Shown: positions 22,459 to 34,417, counted from the first letter of the stretch. The stretch is DNA of 64,000 nt from Phlyctochytrium arcticum (GCA_025602905.1 JAHLKI010000025.1:248001-312000), one strand, 5' to 3'. Program-made: numbers and translations. Notes: a model not told the origin generated them from the sequence alone.

Positions 22459-25400
22459 CTCTGGTTTATACCAGAGAACACTTGACATAGATGATGGAGA
22501 GTTGACATGCAAACCGTATAATGCAGAATTTCCTTTATACCGAGACGATAGAGATTTTGGTATTTATGTTCATCATCCTTTGTATGTTTCAGAAGATGGT
22601 ATATCACTAAACGCAATACCACCTTTCACGACAAATGAAGAAGGTGCGCTAAAACTGAACCTTGATGAAGAAACACTCGAAATCATAAATAATAAACTTT
22701 CTGCGAAAGCACAAGATGCGACAAAATTGCTAAGAGGATTAGCAGCGATCAGTATTTTTAAGGATCCATTAGAAAGTCTTGATGGTGCTATAGTAAAACT
22801 AAATGTAGACCACTCCGTTTTTCAACAAACTGATAATGTCTTGAGTATTCGAAGTGTTGGATTGGGCCAGGTTCCATATGATAATGGTCTTGCAGGGTTG
22901 AATCGTACATCTGATTTTACCTTTAGTGAATCGTTGAATGAACTCCATGTCCCACACGTTCTTTTATCACAGAATCTTTTCCCTTCATCATATGAAGCAA
23001 CAACCACAGCATATGTCAATCAATTGTACCAAGCGGGGTCTGGAGTGGATATATCAGCAAAGGTAAAGTCTCGACGAGAAATATCAGTTCGAACAGATGC
23101 AAGTTTGGCTATTGATTCTGCCAACAACCTCTCCGTTAATCCATCAGCATTTGTAAATAATCAAAGTATTCGTGTCAATTCGGAAGGAAAATTGACAAGT
23201 GGTTTGTTGTTTCAATCAATGAATAATCTCGGCGTTAGAAATGGAAATGAAGTTTATCTTGATCTTCATACACTAGGTAACTTAGATTTTGATGGATCTG
23301 TGTTGACAGATACTAGAACATTCGGAAATGGTTTACATGAAAATAGTAGTAGTCATGAAGTTAGTTTAGATTTAACTGTTGATGGTGCTCTCTCCATGAA
23401 TTTGACAAAAACGCATATTACAGAAAATATAACTGCATCAAAAGGAGTAAAACGCGTGGGTAATTCAATTCAAGGAGCCTATGTAGGAGGGAGTAATATA
23501 TCAATATCGGGAAACACAATTTCATGCACACTCAATATACCCGAGTAGGAACCCGAGCAACCGTATGTTGGTGGAAACGGAATTGCGGGCGCAGGAAAAA
23601 GTATAAGTAATACCATGACAATTTTGCCAGGGACGGGGATAATCGTCGCTGGAAGTCCAGGTGGTCCATATACTATATCGAGCATTGACACGTTTACACA
23701 AAAGAAAGCAGCGGATAATCCACCAGAGCAGAAAACCGCAAGTGATACTCCAGAAGTTTTCAAAAGCGGAAGTGGTTCGACAGTCGCTGTAACTGGAGGT
23801 ATGGCTGGCGCTCTTTCAGGAGGAATAGCAAGTTTAGGAGGTGTAAGTGGAGGTGGATCATTCATTACGGGAATTGCCTCTTCAGCAATCGGTGGAATTT
23901 CACAGTTAGCAGGAGCCTTGTCCGGTGGTTCCTTAATTGGAGGCTTTATCGGATTATGGGGACACGAAAGGAAGCAAGAGAAAGACGTAAATGGAGATCT
24001 TCTGTTCGATCCAGTTAATGGAACGCCTTTGCTTGAAGAAGGTTCAAATGTTGTTATCGCAACATTCCCTGATAGTCTAGGATGCGATACAACGCGGCTT
24101 TTGTTCGATAAACCCCCTCTATGTTCGTGGTTGGGATTGCAAAATGAATATTGCCAACAAGCAGTCAATCTTCAAATATTACGAGAGTATGATGCAGAAA
24201 TTATTCTTCCAAAAATTGTTTCCACCACATCAGAACTAGTTCAGCCTTTGCAAGATGCAGTTGATATGAATACCGCTTTAATTACGGGTCTGGAAGAGGA
24301 TATTTTCAATAATTATCAAGCGAAAATTACGTCGGAAAACCAATTATCATACGATTTACTTCAAAATAGCCCAAATCTAAGCGGTTTTGCAACGAATTCG
24401 AGTGTTTCTGCAAATTATGTTTCCAATACGTCTCTCTCCACAACGCTTACCGGCTATGTTTCAAATACATCTTTCGGAACAGGAATGTTAAGCAAGCAGA
24501 ACATCATCAATGCAGGAAACAAAATTGATTTCAGTTTCCTCACCAATTTTCCATCCTTTGTGCTACAAATTACGTATGATACAAGACAAACAATAATTAA
24601 CAATCTATTAGGTACAAAGGTGGAGAAAAGTGTTTATGATACTAGACAAACCTCAATTGACGCTTCGATCGCTACCAAAGTGGAGAAAAGTGTTTATGAT
24701 ACTCGACAAACGACAATAGACAATCTATTAGGTACAAAGGTGGAGAAGGTTGTCTATGATACTCGTCAGACTGCAATTGATACATTAATTGCAACAAAAC
24801 AGCCGCTTTTATCAAGTTCTGTAAAATTGGATTATTCATTCATTAGCAACGGACCAGATCTTGCTCCATTCTTGACTCGAACAACGGATTTGAACTCCAT
24901 CAATGCCTCGATCGCTACCAAAGTGGAGAAAAGCGTTTACGATAATCGACAAACGACAATAGACAATCTATTAGGTACAAAGGTGGAGAAGGTTGTCTAT
25001 GATATTCGCCAATCGGTAATTGACACAGCGTTATCGGGCAAACAAAGCACCATTAGTAATTCTTTATCGCTTTCAGGTGTTGATGCAACTTTGACAAATC
25101 TTCTCACCGATAATTTCACAATCGCACCGAATGGTGTCCTTACCGGCAATGCTGTATACGATTCTATAAATAAATGGGTTCAACTACAAGCATGGGGACA
25201 AACGAATTCTTCAGGTACTCTGACATATACGATACCTAATCTAGGGCGTTATTGGACTGTAAACTCCAGTTTGAACTATGGAAGTCAAAATGATGATGGT
25301 ATTCAGATTATGTGTGGTGGGTGGATGGTATATTTCTCTTCATGGTCAAACTGGACACTCATCACTTCTCCAGAAGGAACAAGTCCGACAGTTATCCCTC

Positions 25401-27238
25401 CATTATCATTACCTCGAGTCACTTGGGCAAATGTAGTTATATAACTTTTTTACGATACTTTGTCAGAATTTGTCAATGGGACACTAATCACGAGTCATCA
25501 AAGTTCTCCTTTGACGGGAACAGTATCCGGTGTGTTATTGGTTAAGGGCATTTCTGGAGGATATTCAAATAACAAATACGTCGATAATATTCTGCTCACA
25601 AAGGATTCCAATTCTTTAGAAACATTCAAATTCGCTCCTTTTCCTACAAAAGTATCATCGCAGATTACCATTCAAGATGATTTAAACTATGGCTCGGCCA
25701 TGATTTTCTCAAATTGTACAGGCCTTAATGGTACTTTATCTGAACGGTTGCGGATCTCTCCAACCGGTGTTTTCATCGAGGGAAACAAGAAAGTTGCTAG
25801 TGAGGAATATGTCAATAGTCAGATTGCAGCAATCCCCCTCTCAAATTATTTATTGTTATCGACCTACAATAGTCGACAGACGACAATTGATAACCGCTTC
25901 ATACCGATAGAGACGAGACAAAGTCAGTTCAAGGCATTATCAAATCTTGACACGATTGACTTGTCTACTAGTTATCTTACAGGTCTTTTGCCCATTAGCA
26001 AAGTAAACGTTTCGACGCTTCAACCTTTAATCGATTCCTCAAACGCCGCTTCAATTAAGACCACACTTGGATTGTCTTCAACTGCTTCGAGTGGATTGAT
26101 TGATTGGGTAAACGTTACTGGAAAACCTGCATTTGCTGGATTATCGTTGAAGGATAATATTGATTTGTCAAATTCGGATACAATCGGGACTTTGGATTTC
26201 TCCAGAATTGGAAATGTTCCGACTTATATTGGAACATCTGATTACAATAATCGGAGTAATCCTATTGAAAGTCGATTGGCAGAATTAGGAACCTTGAGTA
26301 ACAAGAATTCTATAAATTTGGCTTCAGCAGATGTTCCGGGAATCCTACCAATTACAAGTGTTAACGTATCGACCTTGCAAACATTAAATGGGACGTTAAC
26401 TAATTTATCACAAAGTAATCCTCTTCTCGTTTGTGGGACAAGTGCTGGAGGCCCTTCATTCACGACAAGGTCCAGTGGGAGTAAAATCGTTCTATACCCG
26501 GGGCTGACTGGGTCGTCGGTCGAATATGCTATAGGAGTGCAAAATGGCGGAATGTGGTTATCTGTGCCAACAAATACTACTTCCCATATTTTTAGATTTT
26601 ACGGCGCAACAAGTAATTCGGTAGACATTACTGGTGATGGAACTGTTTTTGTCTACGGAACAAACGATGCTACGGCTGTCAATACAGGTGCCCTGCAAGT
26701 TTATGGAGGGGCGTCGATTGCAAAAAAATTATATGTAGGGACGGATCTTTTTGTGGGAGGCAATTCAGTTGTTTTATCACTGAATGGAAAGCAATCTCTT
26801 CATACCAATTTAACAAGTTTATCAGGCGCGACACTGACTTTGCCGAGTCTATTTATCGATGGCCCATAAGGCGGAGAAATAACTAGGCCTGTTGCTTCGT
26901 ATATATGGAATGATATAGGGCATCCGTCAACGAGCGTTTTCGACCAATTTTCAAAGGTTTTTGCAACTAGTCGAGCGGTACAAATGTATTCTGGTGCTAT
27001 CTCTCTTCATTCGAATGCCAATGTAGGTGTTACATTTTCTTTGCGAATTGATGGAAATGTTGGTAAAACATTCTATTTTTTCTGGAATCAAACTTTTATT
27101 AGTACCAAAATTCCTTTCGATTTTATCACATCAGGATTAACACCGGGAAATCATACCTTCACTTTGACGTGGACGCCTCCAAATAATTTGACTTTCGATG
27201 GTAATACTCGCATAGATCTCCAATTTATCGAGTGGTAG
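22459..27238 (+). pseudogene. Fibre-like viral gene, 3' part, with three in-frame stops
   Basis: A single frame runs for about 1,590 codons with no shift but with stops at 23546 (TAG), 25442 (TAA) and 26867 (TAA). The first third has fibre-shaft phrases such as GLGQVPYDNGLAGL. It is followed by a glycine-rich hydrophobic segment (about 23800-23960: alternating G, A, S, I, L), then by a coiled repeat region built on YDTRQTTIDNLLGTK, and a long N/S/T-rich part with repeated phrases of the type ISKVNVSTLQPL and TSVNVSTLQTL. The last about 120 codons (FDFITSGLTPGNHTFTL) look like a compact beta head. The whole protein would be near 1,800 residues, large for a fibre. It is low in cysteine. The role as a host-attachment fibre is inferred from composition and repeats. 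Confidence 0.6.
24570..25020 (+). repeat. 75-bp coding repeats in the fibre gene
   Basis: Units of 25 codons, each with YDTRQT, a short linker ID..L or ID..I, and GTKVEK or ATKVEK, follow one another from about 24570 to 24800 and again from 24905 to 25020. DNA identity between units is high (the string TCTATTAGGTACAAAGGTGG recurs). The heptad-like spacing suggests a trimeric coiled-coil shaft whose length may change by repeat gain and loss. Confidence 0.7.
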
Positions 27239-27242
27239 AAAT

Positions 27243-27569
27243 TCATTCTGTTTCAATCTCAAGAACTTCCAATCGATGATTACGATCCGTTCCTAATATG
27301 AGATGCTCTTTACAAATACTAACGTATCCGCTTTTGTAGAGAAACTCGCGATAGTGTCGTCGATATTCAGGCAATTTCATTTTTGAACAAATTCTGGCGA
27401 TCTCTTTAAAAATATATCTGTTACCATCATTTAATTTGACATAAATGAGAACATTATCCTTATTGTTAGATTGCATTTGCTCACACATCTTGGAAAATGT
27501 ACTCCACGATGTGCAAGTTCTCGTGAAATTCAACACTCGATGATTTTCACTAATGTGTTGAATGGACAT
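27243..27569 (-). CDS. Unrecognised small viral-region protein
   Basis: An intact 108-residue frame with an ATG start at 27569 ends five bases from the stop of the convergent fibre gene. It is mixed alpha/beta in character, with several Cys and His residues that do not form an obvious zinc site, and a basic middle (KLPEYRRHYREFLYKSGY). Its base composition matches the viral genes rather than the transposons. I do not recognise it. Confidence 0.4.
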   Translation of the reverse strand: MSIQHISENHRVLNFTRTCTSWSTFSKMCEQMQSNNKDNVLIYVKLNDGNRYIFKEIARICSKMKLPEYRRHYREFLYKSGYVSICKEHLILGTDRNHRLEVLEIETE

Positions 27570-27883
27570 TTATATATTGTGATATATAATTGTCTCAAGA
27601 ATAAAGAATAAAGACTTTTCTTGAAAATGCGTTTAAGCGTCAATCTGTCTTTTGTCTTTTGTTTTTCCACTTACATAGGTGTTCATAGATTTTACAAGAT
27701 CCTCGCCTAATTTTGTACCATCTGATTTTTCCAGAAAAGCACAAAATGATTATTATGGTTATAACAAGGTTCAAAGACGGCTCGATACTTTGTAGGGGAT
27801 AGAAAAGAAGAATGTGTGAAAAGAGAGGGGCTATCACAGTCTCTTTTTTTTTTTTCTGACGTACAACTAATAGGAAACAAATA
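27570..27883. other. AT-rich intergenic region
   Basis: This is a divergent spacer between the 108-residue gene and a cysteine-rich gene. It contains TATA-like strings and a T14 tract near 27847. No gene is supported. Confidence 0.35.
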
Positions 27884-28427
27884 ATGGGAGTAGATTATTA
27901 CATTTGTGGGGGGTGTGCAGAGATAATGGCGGTCGATTACGACACATTTTGCACTTCATGTGAAAGGTGATATTGCGAAGAATGTAGTCACAAATATCGA
28001 TCGAATAATTTTGCGGACATTGAATATTTTCCCAATGAATGTCATGACTTGGAATTCTTAGAAAATTTGGAACCTCATCAACTTGAATTACCAGGATGCA
28101 AAGCATGCCGGAAGTAACTACCATGTATCGATCTGAAGTACAAGCACATGGATAAGGATGACTATCCGTTCCATGCGAACTGGAAAGAGAAGGTTCAAAA
28201 ATGGAAAGAAGAGTGTCAAAAAGGACAAAGACCCCGGAGAAAAAGAAGAGAAAGATGAGAAAAGGGAGAGAGAATTTTTTATCTACATGAATTCGACAGG
28301 AAGATCCAACAAAGAGTCCATCCTACATCATATGCTGCAAGAGTTTAGTGAAGATCGTAAAGTTCAAATTTATGTAGAGAAATTATTCTCTTTTCTGTTT
28401 TGTTCTCTACATAAATTGACAATGTAA
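27884..28427 (+). pseudogene. Cysteine-rich zinc-binding protein, broken by two in-frame stops
   Basis: From ATG 27884 the frame reads through four CxxC-type pairs: CGGC, CTSC, CEEC and CKAC, with additional Cys and His between them, a layout typical of zinc-ribbon or RING-like modules. TGA at 27968 and TAA at 28115 interrupt it without a shift of frame. After the last zinc pair comes a K/E-rich tail (to TGA 28256). A second frame from about 28225 to 28427 continues in an acidic, helical style (ESILHHMLQEF), so one frameshift near 28230-28250 probably split off the C-terminus. The base composition is viral. The function is unknown; a nucleic-acid or protein-binding zinc protein is inferred. 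Confidence 0.5.
28367..28417. repeat. Perfect 15-bp inverted repeat
   Basis: AATTTATGTAGAGAA at 28367-28381 is repeated in inverse at 28403-28417, with a 21-nt loop. It is located at the end of the viral block, about 170 bp before the hAT fragment starts. It could be a transcription-end hairpin or the footprint of a small element. Confidence 0.5.
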
Positions 28428-29413
28428 AGATGAAAACAGAAAACACTCCATCGCTCCTGCAAAAACTTCATCATTAGGATGAAACATGAATTATGTAGTG
28501 TAGCTCTCCATAATTTTGTATAAGTTTTTTTACTGTTTATTGACTCGAAGAATTGAGCGAAGTGACAAACCGTTCTGTCGTCCTCTGCAGCAATCAACCA
28601 CGGGAGAGAGGATCTTGACAAGGTTGTCATTGTTGACAAAGTGTTCTCTGTCCCCGAGGATGGGTTTGATTGCTTTGTTCTTGATCTCCGGCGTGTCAAT
28701 GGTGCGATCATTCATCATTTTGAGGCAGTGGGGAATCCGTTCTTGTGGGATTGGACAGACAGGCAAACTTTGGCCATTGAATACCATCGCGTGTCCACAT
28801 ACGTAGAGATATCGTGTCGGATACCATGTTGCTTTGCGTACATCCGGAGTTGCTCGTGCCAGTAAGAAGAGGCGGAAAAAAAGTTGACGATGACCTTGTT
28901 CTTTCTGACAACTGCGTCTATTTCGGGGTGCTTGAGAATGTCTTTAACGATCAAGTTGAAGACGTGAAGGCAACATGCGATGCACTGTATGGCAGCTGAT
29001 TCTTGTTGCAACAAATCTCGCAGGTTGATCATAGGATTGGGGTTGTCCGTCACAACCGCAACGATCTTTTTAAGTGAAACCTGCTTCTTCATTAAAGAGG
29101 CCAAGATAGCAGCGCGGAGATTGACCGCTGTGTGTCGCTGCCTATGCAACTCCAGTACATCAATGAATATCTTGAAACGTTCGCCTTTCACAAGCATCAT
29201 GGCATAGATGCTGTTGCCAGACACATCAGTCCGGCCGTCCAGCGAAAGGGTTAAATGGTCTTGCTTGTCCAGTAGAGCCTCAACATCCAGTTCGTAGGAG
29301 GCGTGAAGTATGGGCAGTTTGTTTGAAATAAGGTTGTCCCGATTCGGCAAGGTGTAGACTGCCCCTGCAGGCTCTTTCTGATATTCTCGGAAGTAAGGGT
29401 TTTGGAGAAAAGC

Positions 29414-32400
29414 GAGAGCGCCTCGACTGCCCAGTGCTCGTGGCCTAAACTGCCCAGTTCTCCCACTGGGAGACGCGTTTTAGCCTTTTTGGGACAACTT
29501 TTTACGCGGTGTACTCTTTCAGTCTCTTTGTGCACTCAGATGTGTTCTCAGAGCCTGAAACCACAGCCTCGGGCACCGTCCTCGGCCATTGCGTTTTAAC
29601 AACACTTTCGTTTAACAACCTTTGTTTATACTCATGCAATCATCGTCCTATAAAAGTACCTCGTTTACGCATACATCTTGACCACTGCTCTCACGCATAC
29701 GACTGTTGACAACCTTCAGATGGGCTTAGATGTTGATGCTAGCCTTGTATAGTGAAATGGAACCAATGTAGTAATAGAAATGTTCAGCAATATATTGAGA
29801 AATGGCGAACTAAGCGGAAATGCAAAACCATTGAAATCTGAACAATGAACTAGCCTAATGGTAACTGCTGACGACTTGCTGCTCTGAAAACGCAAGGTTA
29901 GAAGGCCATCTGTGAGATCTTACCACGTCCGAATGCTTGTCCGAGATGTGGCTGAGTAGTTCTGGCGACCAAAACTCCGCTCCGCCGTCCAAATGCTACT
30001 CAGGTTTGCCCCATTCTTTTCAACAAAAAGAGCCTGCCCCAAACCAACACAATTCTCGAGATGGACGTCCCGAATAATTCCCAAGTGGCTGCCCCCAATG
30101 ATCCCCAAGTTGCTGAGATCATTGTGCCCAGCGCAAGACCAGAACCTGAAGTTGACGCAGCCAGTTCTCGTCAGGCCATCTCCACGACTGGGTCTGATCA
30201 AACCATCATTCTGCCTAGCAGTCATCCAGCTCACGCAAATGACGCCCTCCTAGCCAATGCCATCATCGCCCAAGCAGCAGCCGGTCATAGCTCTTGGATT
30301 CCAGAACCCGCACCGGACCATGAATTTGCGACAATGGAGAAGGGCACTGACGGCATCAAGCTCTACGCGCTTTCTCAGGGATTTACGGTGGTAGAGAAGC
30401 GCAAGGTTCAGTGGGGTACCCCGAAGATCGTGCAACAAGTCCAGTTCTTCTGTGCTCAAGGGGGTTCGCCTCCACTAAACGTGCCGAATTCGAAGAGGAA
30501 GCGGGAGAGCAAGAAGGTGGCATGTCCCTACATGTTAAGACTGAACTTAGTAAATGGAGTTTGGAAAATTACGCAGTTCGGAGGGCAATATGACCGACAC
30601 CAAAACCACCCAAAGAGAACAACCGTAGAACTCGCCAGTCTTCCTGCAGCGAGACGAGCCACCCAAAAGATTGCGGACGGCGTAATCCTCAACAAAATCA
30701 TCGAGATGTACGCAGACGCTCGTACGCCGGGAGAGATTGTCCGGTCGCTGGGGGACTCGAATCCGGATAGGCCCATTTTCATTGTTGCGCGTGATGTTTC
30801 CAACATTATTGCACGATTGCAGAGGAGGGAGCTTGGAACAATGTCAATGATGGAAGCTCTATTGCTAAAGATCCGGGAGACCCACCTAGTTTCAGACTTT
30901 ACTCTGAAGGACAACCGCACTGTACAGAGATTGTTTTGGTCAGCCGACGGGAATCCCAACGTTGGCAAGTACGCGGACGTTGTTCTAATTGACGCCACGT
31001 ATCAGACGAACAAATACAAAATGCCCATGATGCATGCAGTCGGATTTGACGCGACCAATAAAACGTTCTGCATTGCATTCGGAATTGTCGAGCAGGAAGA
31101 GTGTCAGGATTACGTTTGGTTCGTACGTTTGTTGGAAAGGGTGCTGGGGAGGGCCCCTACCATTGTCGTAACGGATCAAGAAAAGGCGTTGATTGGCGCA
31201 CTAAAAGGCGTCTGGCCTCAACCCAAAGGACTGCTTTGCCGATGGCACATCCTCCTCAACATCAAGTCGAATTGCCACAAATACTTTGTTGAGGCGTCCG
31301 ATGGTAATGCGGAAGCGTACACATGGAAGCAGTTTGAAAACGATTGGAAGTTCCTACTGGAGCAGCGGACCGAAGATCTCTTCAACCTGACCTGGAACGA
31401 GATGAAGAAACAACTCAGTCCCGAAACAATCAGATACATCACTGCGAACAAGTTACCATGGACAGAACACTTCGCCGCCTTCGCCACCAACCGACTCAAG
31501 CATTGCAGGCATACAGAGACATCAATTTGCGAAAGCCAGCACCGACGCATTAAGGAGAATTTGAAAAACTCGGTGGGAACTCTCGCTCACACCCACAAGA
31601 AAATTTGCTTGACGGTCGCGAGTATGCAAATGAAGGCCGAAATACGTTTCAACAATGAGATCAATGGCATCGTCACCACATTCAGTTTGATCTTCCTACC
31701 TCTCCAGCAGAATGTCTCCAGATTTGGGATTAATCTGTCCTACAAATCCTGGAAGAGCGTGGTTGAAGCGATCGACGACGGTGACGTGGAGTGTTGTTGT
31801 ACGCTTCGCAGCGTTTACGGTATCCCGTGCGGCCACGAAATCTTAGATACACTCGAGAAGAACGAGAAGCTGAGCTATTGACTATTTGACGCGCGGTGGT
31901 ACGTAGTGGAGGAACCCCAAGACGCCGTTATTGATCCCGACATTGCTGGTGCCAAGGAGCCGGAGCAAAAGCAAGGAATTGGAAGGGCCCGGAAAAACTG
32001 GAAAGATCCCCGTATTCATAGCCGCGGTGAAGACATCGGGAATGACGATATGTTCATTCAAACAGAGGACGAGGAAGACACACCGACAGCGCTGGTAGAC
32101 GCGCCGATGCCCGAATCTGACCCGGAGTCAGAAGACGAAATGTTTGACTTGAGCAACGACGACAATGACTGCATGGCGGATTTACTGGAGTTGTGCGCCA
32201 GTGTGGAGAACATGGAGATGGAGGGTGAGGCAGTTGATGGCGAGATTGCGAACGCGTCGGATCTTGCCCTGGATGTAGCAAAGCCGCCAAAGAAACGTCG
32301 CTGCACGGGATGCGGGTCCCCTGAGCACCAGTACGATCATGTTCTGAAGAAGTGGGGAAAGGTTCGCAAGGCTGTGGTTGCAAAGCCTAAGGATGCAGGA

Positions 32401-32802
32401 CGAGGATGCGGAGGACGCGGAGGAAGGGGCCGTGGTAGTGGTTCAATGAATGCCTGAAGTGACGTCCGTAACAAACATCTGTTGCTATGGCAACAATCAT
32501 TTTCCTCTGTCTTTATTTACTGTCATAGTTGCCTAATCAATATTGTCACCCTTGTCCCAAGTCTGATGCAAAATTCAGCTCTGAAAATGCGAAATGTGTT
32601 GGAACAAAAAGTTGTTAAAAGTGCATGAACATAAACAAACATTGTTACGAGGAAAAGTTGTACATATAGTGATGGACTGGGTCCGAAACTGTGGTGTATA
32701 CAAGCACCGCATAAAAAGTTGTCCCAAAAAGGCTAAAACGCGTCTCCCAGTGGGAGAACTGGGTAGTTTAGGCCACGAGCACTGGGCAGTCGAGGCGCTC
32801 TC
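29414..32802 (+). mobile_element. MULE 1, complete element nested in the hAT copy
   Basis: Terminal inverted repeats of about 97 bp, nearly identical, stand at 29414-29510 and 32706-32802 and begin GAGAGCGCCTCGACTGCCCA. The flanks are AGAAAAGCG on the left and AGAAATGCG on the right, a 9-bp duplication with one change that overlaps one base of the left repeat. Removing the MULE and one flank restores the hAT sequence seen in copy 2 (TTTGGAGAAATGCGAATGGG). Long inverted repeats and a 9-bp duplication are typical of Mutator-like elements. Confidence 0.85.
30061..32457 (+). pseudogene. MULE 1 transposase, one in-frame TGA
   Basis: The N-terminus holds a FAR1/WRKY-GCM-like DNA-binding region (about residues 90-200) with GFTVVEKRKVQWG and a Cys/His set ending near YDRHQNHP. 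The MULE catalytic domain follows: VVLIDATYQTNKYKMP, the second acidic motif VVTDQEKALI and CRWHILLNI. A SWIM-like zinc site, CCTLRSVYGIPCGHEI, lies near 31790-31845. TGA at 31879-31881 stops the frame, which continues unshifted through a D/E-rich region to a zinc-knuckle-like CTGCGSPEHQYDH and a glycine/arginine-rich tail. The transposase cuts at the element's long inverted repeats. Loss of one codon, most simply CGA to TGA, is the only visible lesion. Confidence 0.88.
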
Positions 32803-33254
32803 AGAAATGCGAATGGGATGTTGGAAGTAATGATGGCCTGAAGTAGCATGATGTGCAATTTTGTGGTACGCTGTTTCGAGATAGGATGGAAGAATCGGGC
32901 CTCGTCGACACGTTGTCGCTTGAAGCCGATTACACTACCGGAACCAGCACTACTGGCAACTCCAGTGGTTTGATCTGTTGTTTCGGAATCACGGTCCTGC
33001 AGCAGGTGCTCCTTGATGTTCTTCACTCTGTATTCAGCTTTGGCATCCTCGGGGATCAACGTACAGCTGGTGCTGACATGGGCGAACAACATAGCTGGTC
33101 GGGCCGAAGGGATGATTTGCGAGCAATGCTTGCACTTGGCGGTACGTCGGCGATGAGTACTCTTATCTTTGGAGACCAAGAATCCCTTCCATTTGGAACC
33201 AAAGCTGGAATTGGGCTCTTTCCAATTATGAGTGGGGGTAGATGAGGAAGCCAT

Positions 33255-34078
33255 GTCGAGCAAAAGATACCAAAGTTCAGAAAACTAGTGATGAAAAGTA
33301 ATGAGTGAGACAAAACTTTACTTTTCAAGTCAGGTGTAGGCGCTCATACCTTGTTACAGAACAATAGAAGGGAACTATGTTCAGACTAAGTACAGTACTG
33401 TCAAAGTACAGTTGGGAAGTTCAAGAACAGGGACGGATAAGACTCGTTAGACAAGGGGACAAGGTGCAGAGTGATACAGTATCAATGTATTCAAGTTCCG
33501 GGGCCAGTTATACATTACAAAGGGGGCAGGCCAGACGTCGCCCTATTATACAGTTTTGCTACAAATTCTGACTATGCTAAGGGGGATTCAACCAGGACCT
33601 CTAACCCCCTACTGCTTTCCTACCGCGCCCTCCTTTCCTTTCAAACTAAGGCCAATCGGCTTCCTTCTTCTATCCGATTGGTGCAAGCGTGCGGGCTCCT
33701 ATCTTCAGGTTGTCGCGAGAACTGGCATTGGCCTATGAGTCCAGTTATCAAGCTTGTGTCTTGTTGGTGATGAAAGAAGATCGCAATGCTGAACAAGATG
33801 CTGGTTGTGACATACGCGACGCGTCCTGGCTGTGTACTTCATTCTGGGTCATGCTCCCAGGAGCGGACAGGCCCTGCGCAAAGGGATACCATTTTAGGAT
33901 ATATGATGTTGTTACCTAGACAACCGCGCCAGTTGCGCCAATTAAGCGGTCCCCAAAGGCACCTGGCGCCAGTGGCGCGCCATGCTGCGCTGCGCCAGTG
34001 GCGCGCCAACACGCGCCTCGCCAACCACCCTACTGAGGTCCGGCAGAAATTGAAAAGTCAGAGCGAGACTGAAAAATA
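33255..34078. promoter_or_regulatory. Divergent spacer of the hAT element, copy 1
   Basis: This spacer separates the hAT transposase gene (minus strand) from a second gene on the plus strand. The same spacer is present in inverse in copy 2 (about 42980-43823). From 33915 to 34025 it holds a dense cluster of GGCGCGCC palindromes and related GCGCCA strings. No reading frame in it is convincing. Confidence 0.55.
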
Positions 34079-34181
34079 CAGTACACCCCGCAAGTTATCG
34101 TTCTAATTCACCCGAGAGCCCCCACCAACGCACCATTTGACAATTTGGAGAGCTCCATAGCGCATGATATCTTTGAGGCAA
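34079..34181 (+). pseudogene. Second hAT-element gene, copy 1, 5' part (split by Ty3/Gypsy element)
   Basis: The frame PFDNLESSIAHDIFE is open from about 34079 to the left border of the LTR element at 34181 and continues after its right border at 41122 (IHKSALTYPKQKFL). No ATG is visible. An ACAG at 34075-34078 could be a splice acceptor, so an upstream exon in the spacer is possible. The intact join is seen in copy 2 on the minus strand. See the entry at 41122 for the protein. Confidence 0.5.
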
Positions 34182-34417
34182 TGTAGCGTTTTCGGGTAAA
34201 AAGTGGTATGGACGGTAATGCACCTTCCCAGGGTGCGTGAGTCGGGTTGTGTATTGCTTTAGCGCAGAGCAAAGAGAAAGGGTAAAGAGTCTGAAAATGT
34301 ACAGTGCAGGATGGGATATACAAAAAGAAAAACAAAACAACACGTGTGATGTGGCCCGGCACTGCGCTGTTTGCGCAGTGGTGCGGACAATGCGCAGCGG
34401 ACCACGAGCCCGCTGCA
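34182..34417 (-). repeat. 3' LTR of the Ty3/Gypsy element
   Basis: This 236-bp LTR begins TGTAGCG and ends GCTGCA on the plus strand. It differs from the other LTR at roughly a dozen sites including one 1-bp indel, so the insertion is not recent but not very old. Confidence 0.92.

Larger units (their letters stand above)
28592..33254 (-). pseudogene. hAT transposase, copy 1 (interrupted by MULE 1, 3' end lost)
   Basis: The N-terminal part starts at ATG 33254 (MASSSTPTHNW) and contains a BED-type zinc finger, CKHCSQIIPSARP...HVSTSC. It runs to about 32812, where the MULE begins. After the MULE the frame resumes at 29413 and continues with DNLISNKLPILHASYEL, the catalytic-type TLSLDG and VVTDNPNPM segments and the C..H region CCLHVFNLI. 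Comparison with copy 2 shows where each part belongs. The gene is cut off near 28592, before the dimerisation domain. hAT proteins excise and insert DNA with 8-bp duplications. This copy cannot be active. Confidence 0.85.

Noticed and set aside
22111..22459. Minus-strand frames across the tandem repeats
   Set aside because: They arise from repetitive sequence, recur in each repeat, and have no protein-like composition beyond that.
22459..22476. Helitron 3' hairpin CTCTGG...CCAGAG
   Set aside because: The sequence lies in the fibre coding frame and includes the border heptamer, so it belongs to the target gene rather than to the Helitron.
24570..25020. CRISPR-like array
   Set aside because: The repeats are 75 bp, contiguous, in frame and coding for a coiled segment of the fibre protein. 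There are no spacers, and the host is a eukaryote.
31906..32457. Independent gene downstream of the MULE transposase
   Set aside because: It is in the same frame as the transposase, separated by one TGA, and carries the expected acidic and zinc-knuckle C-terminal end, so it is part of the same gene.
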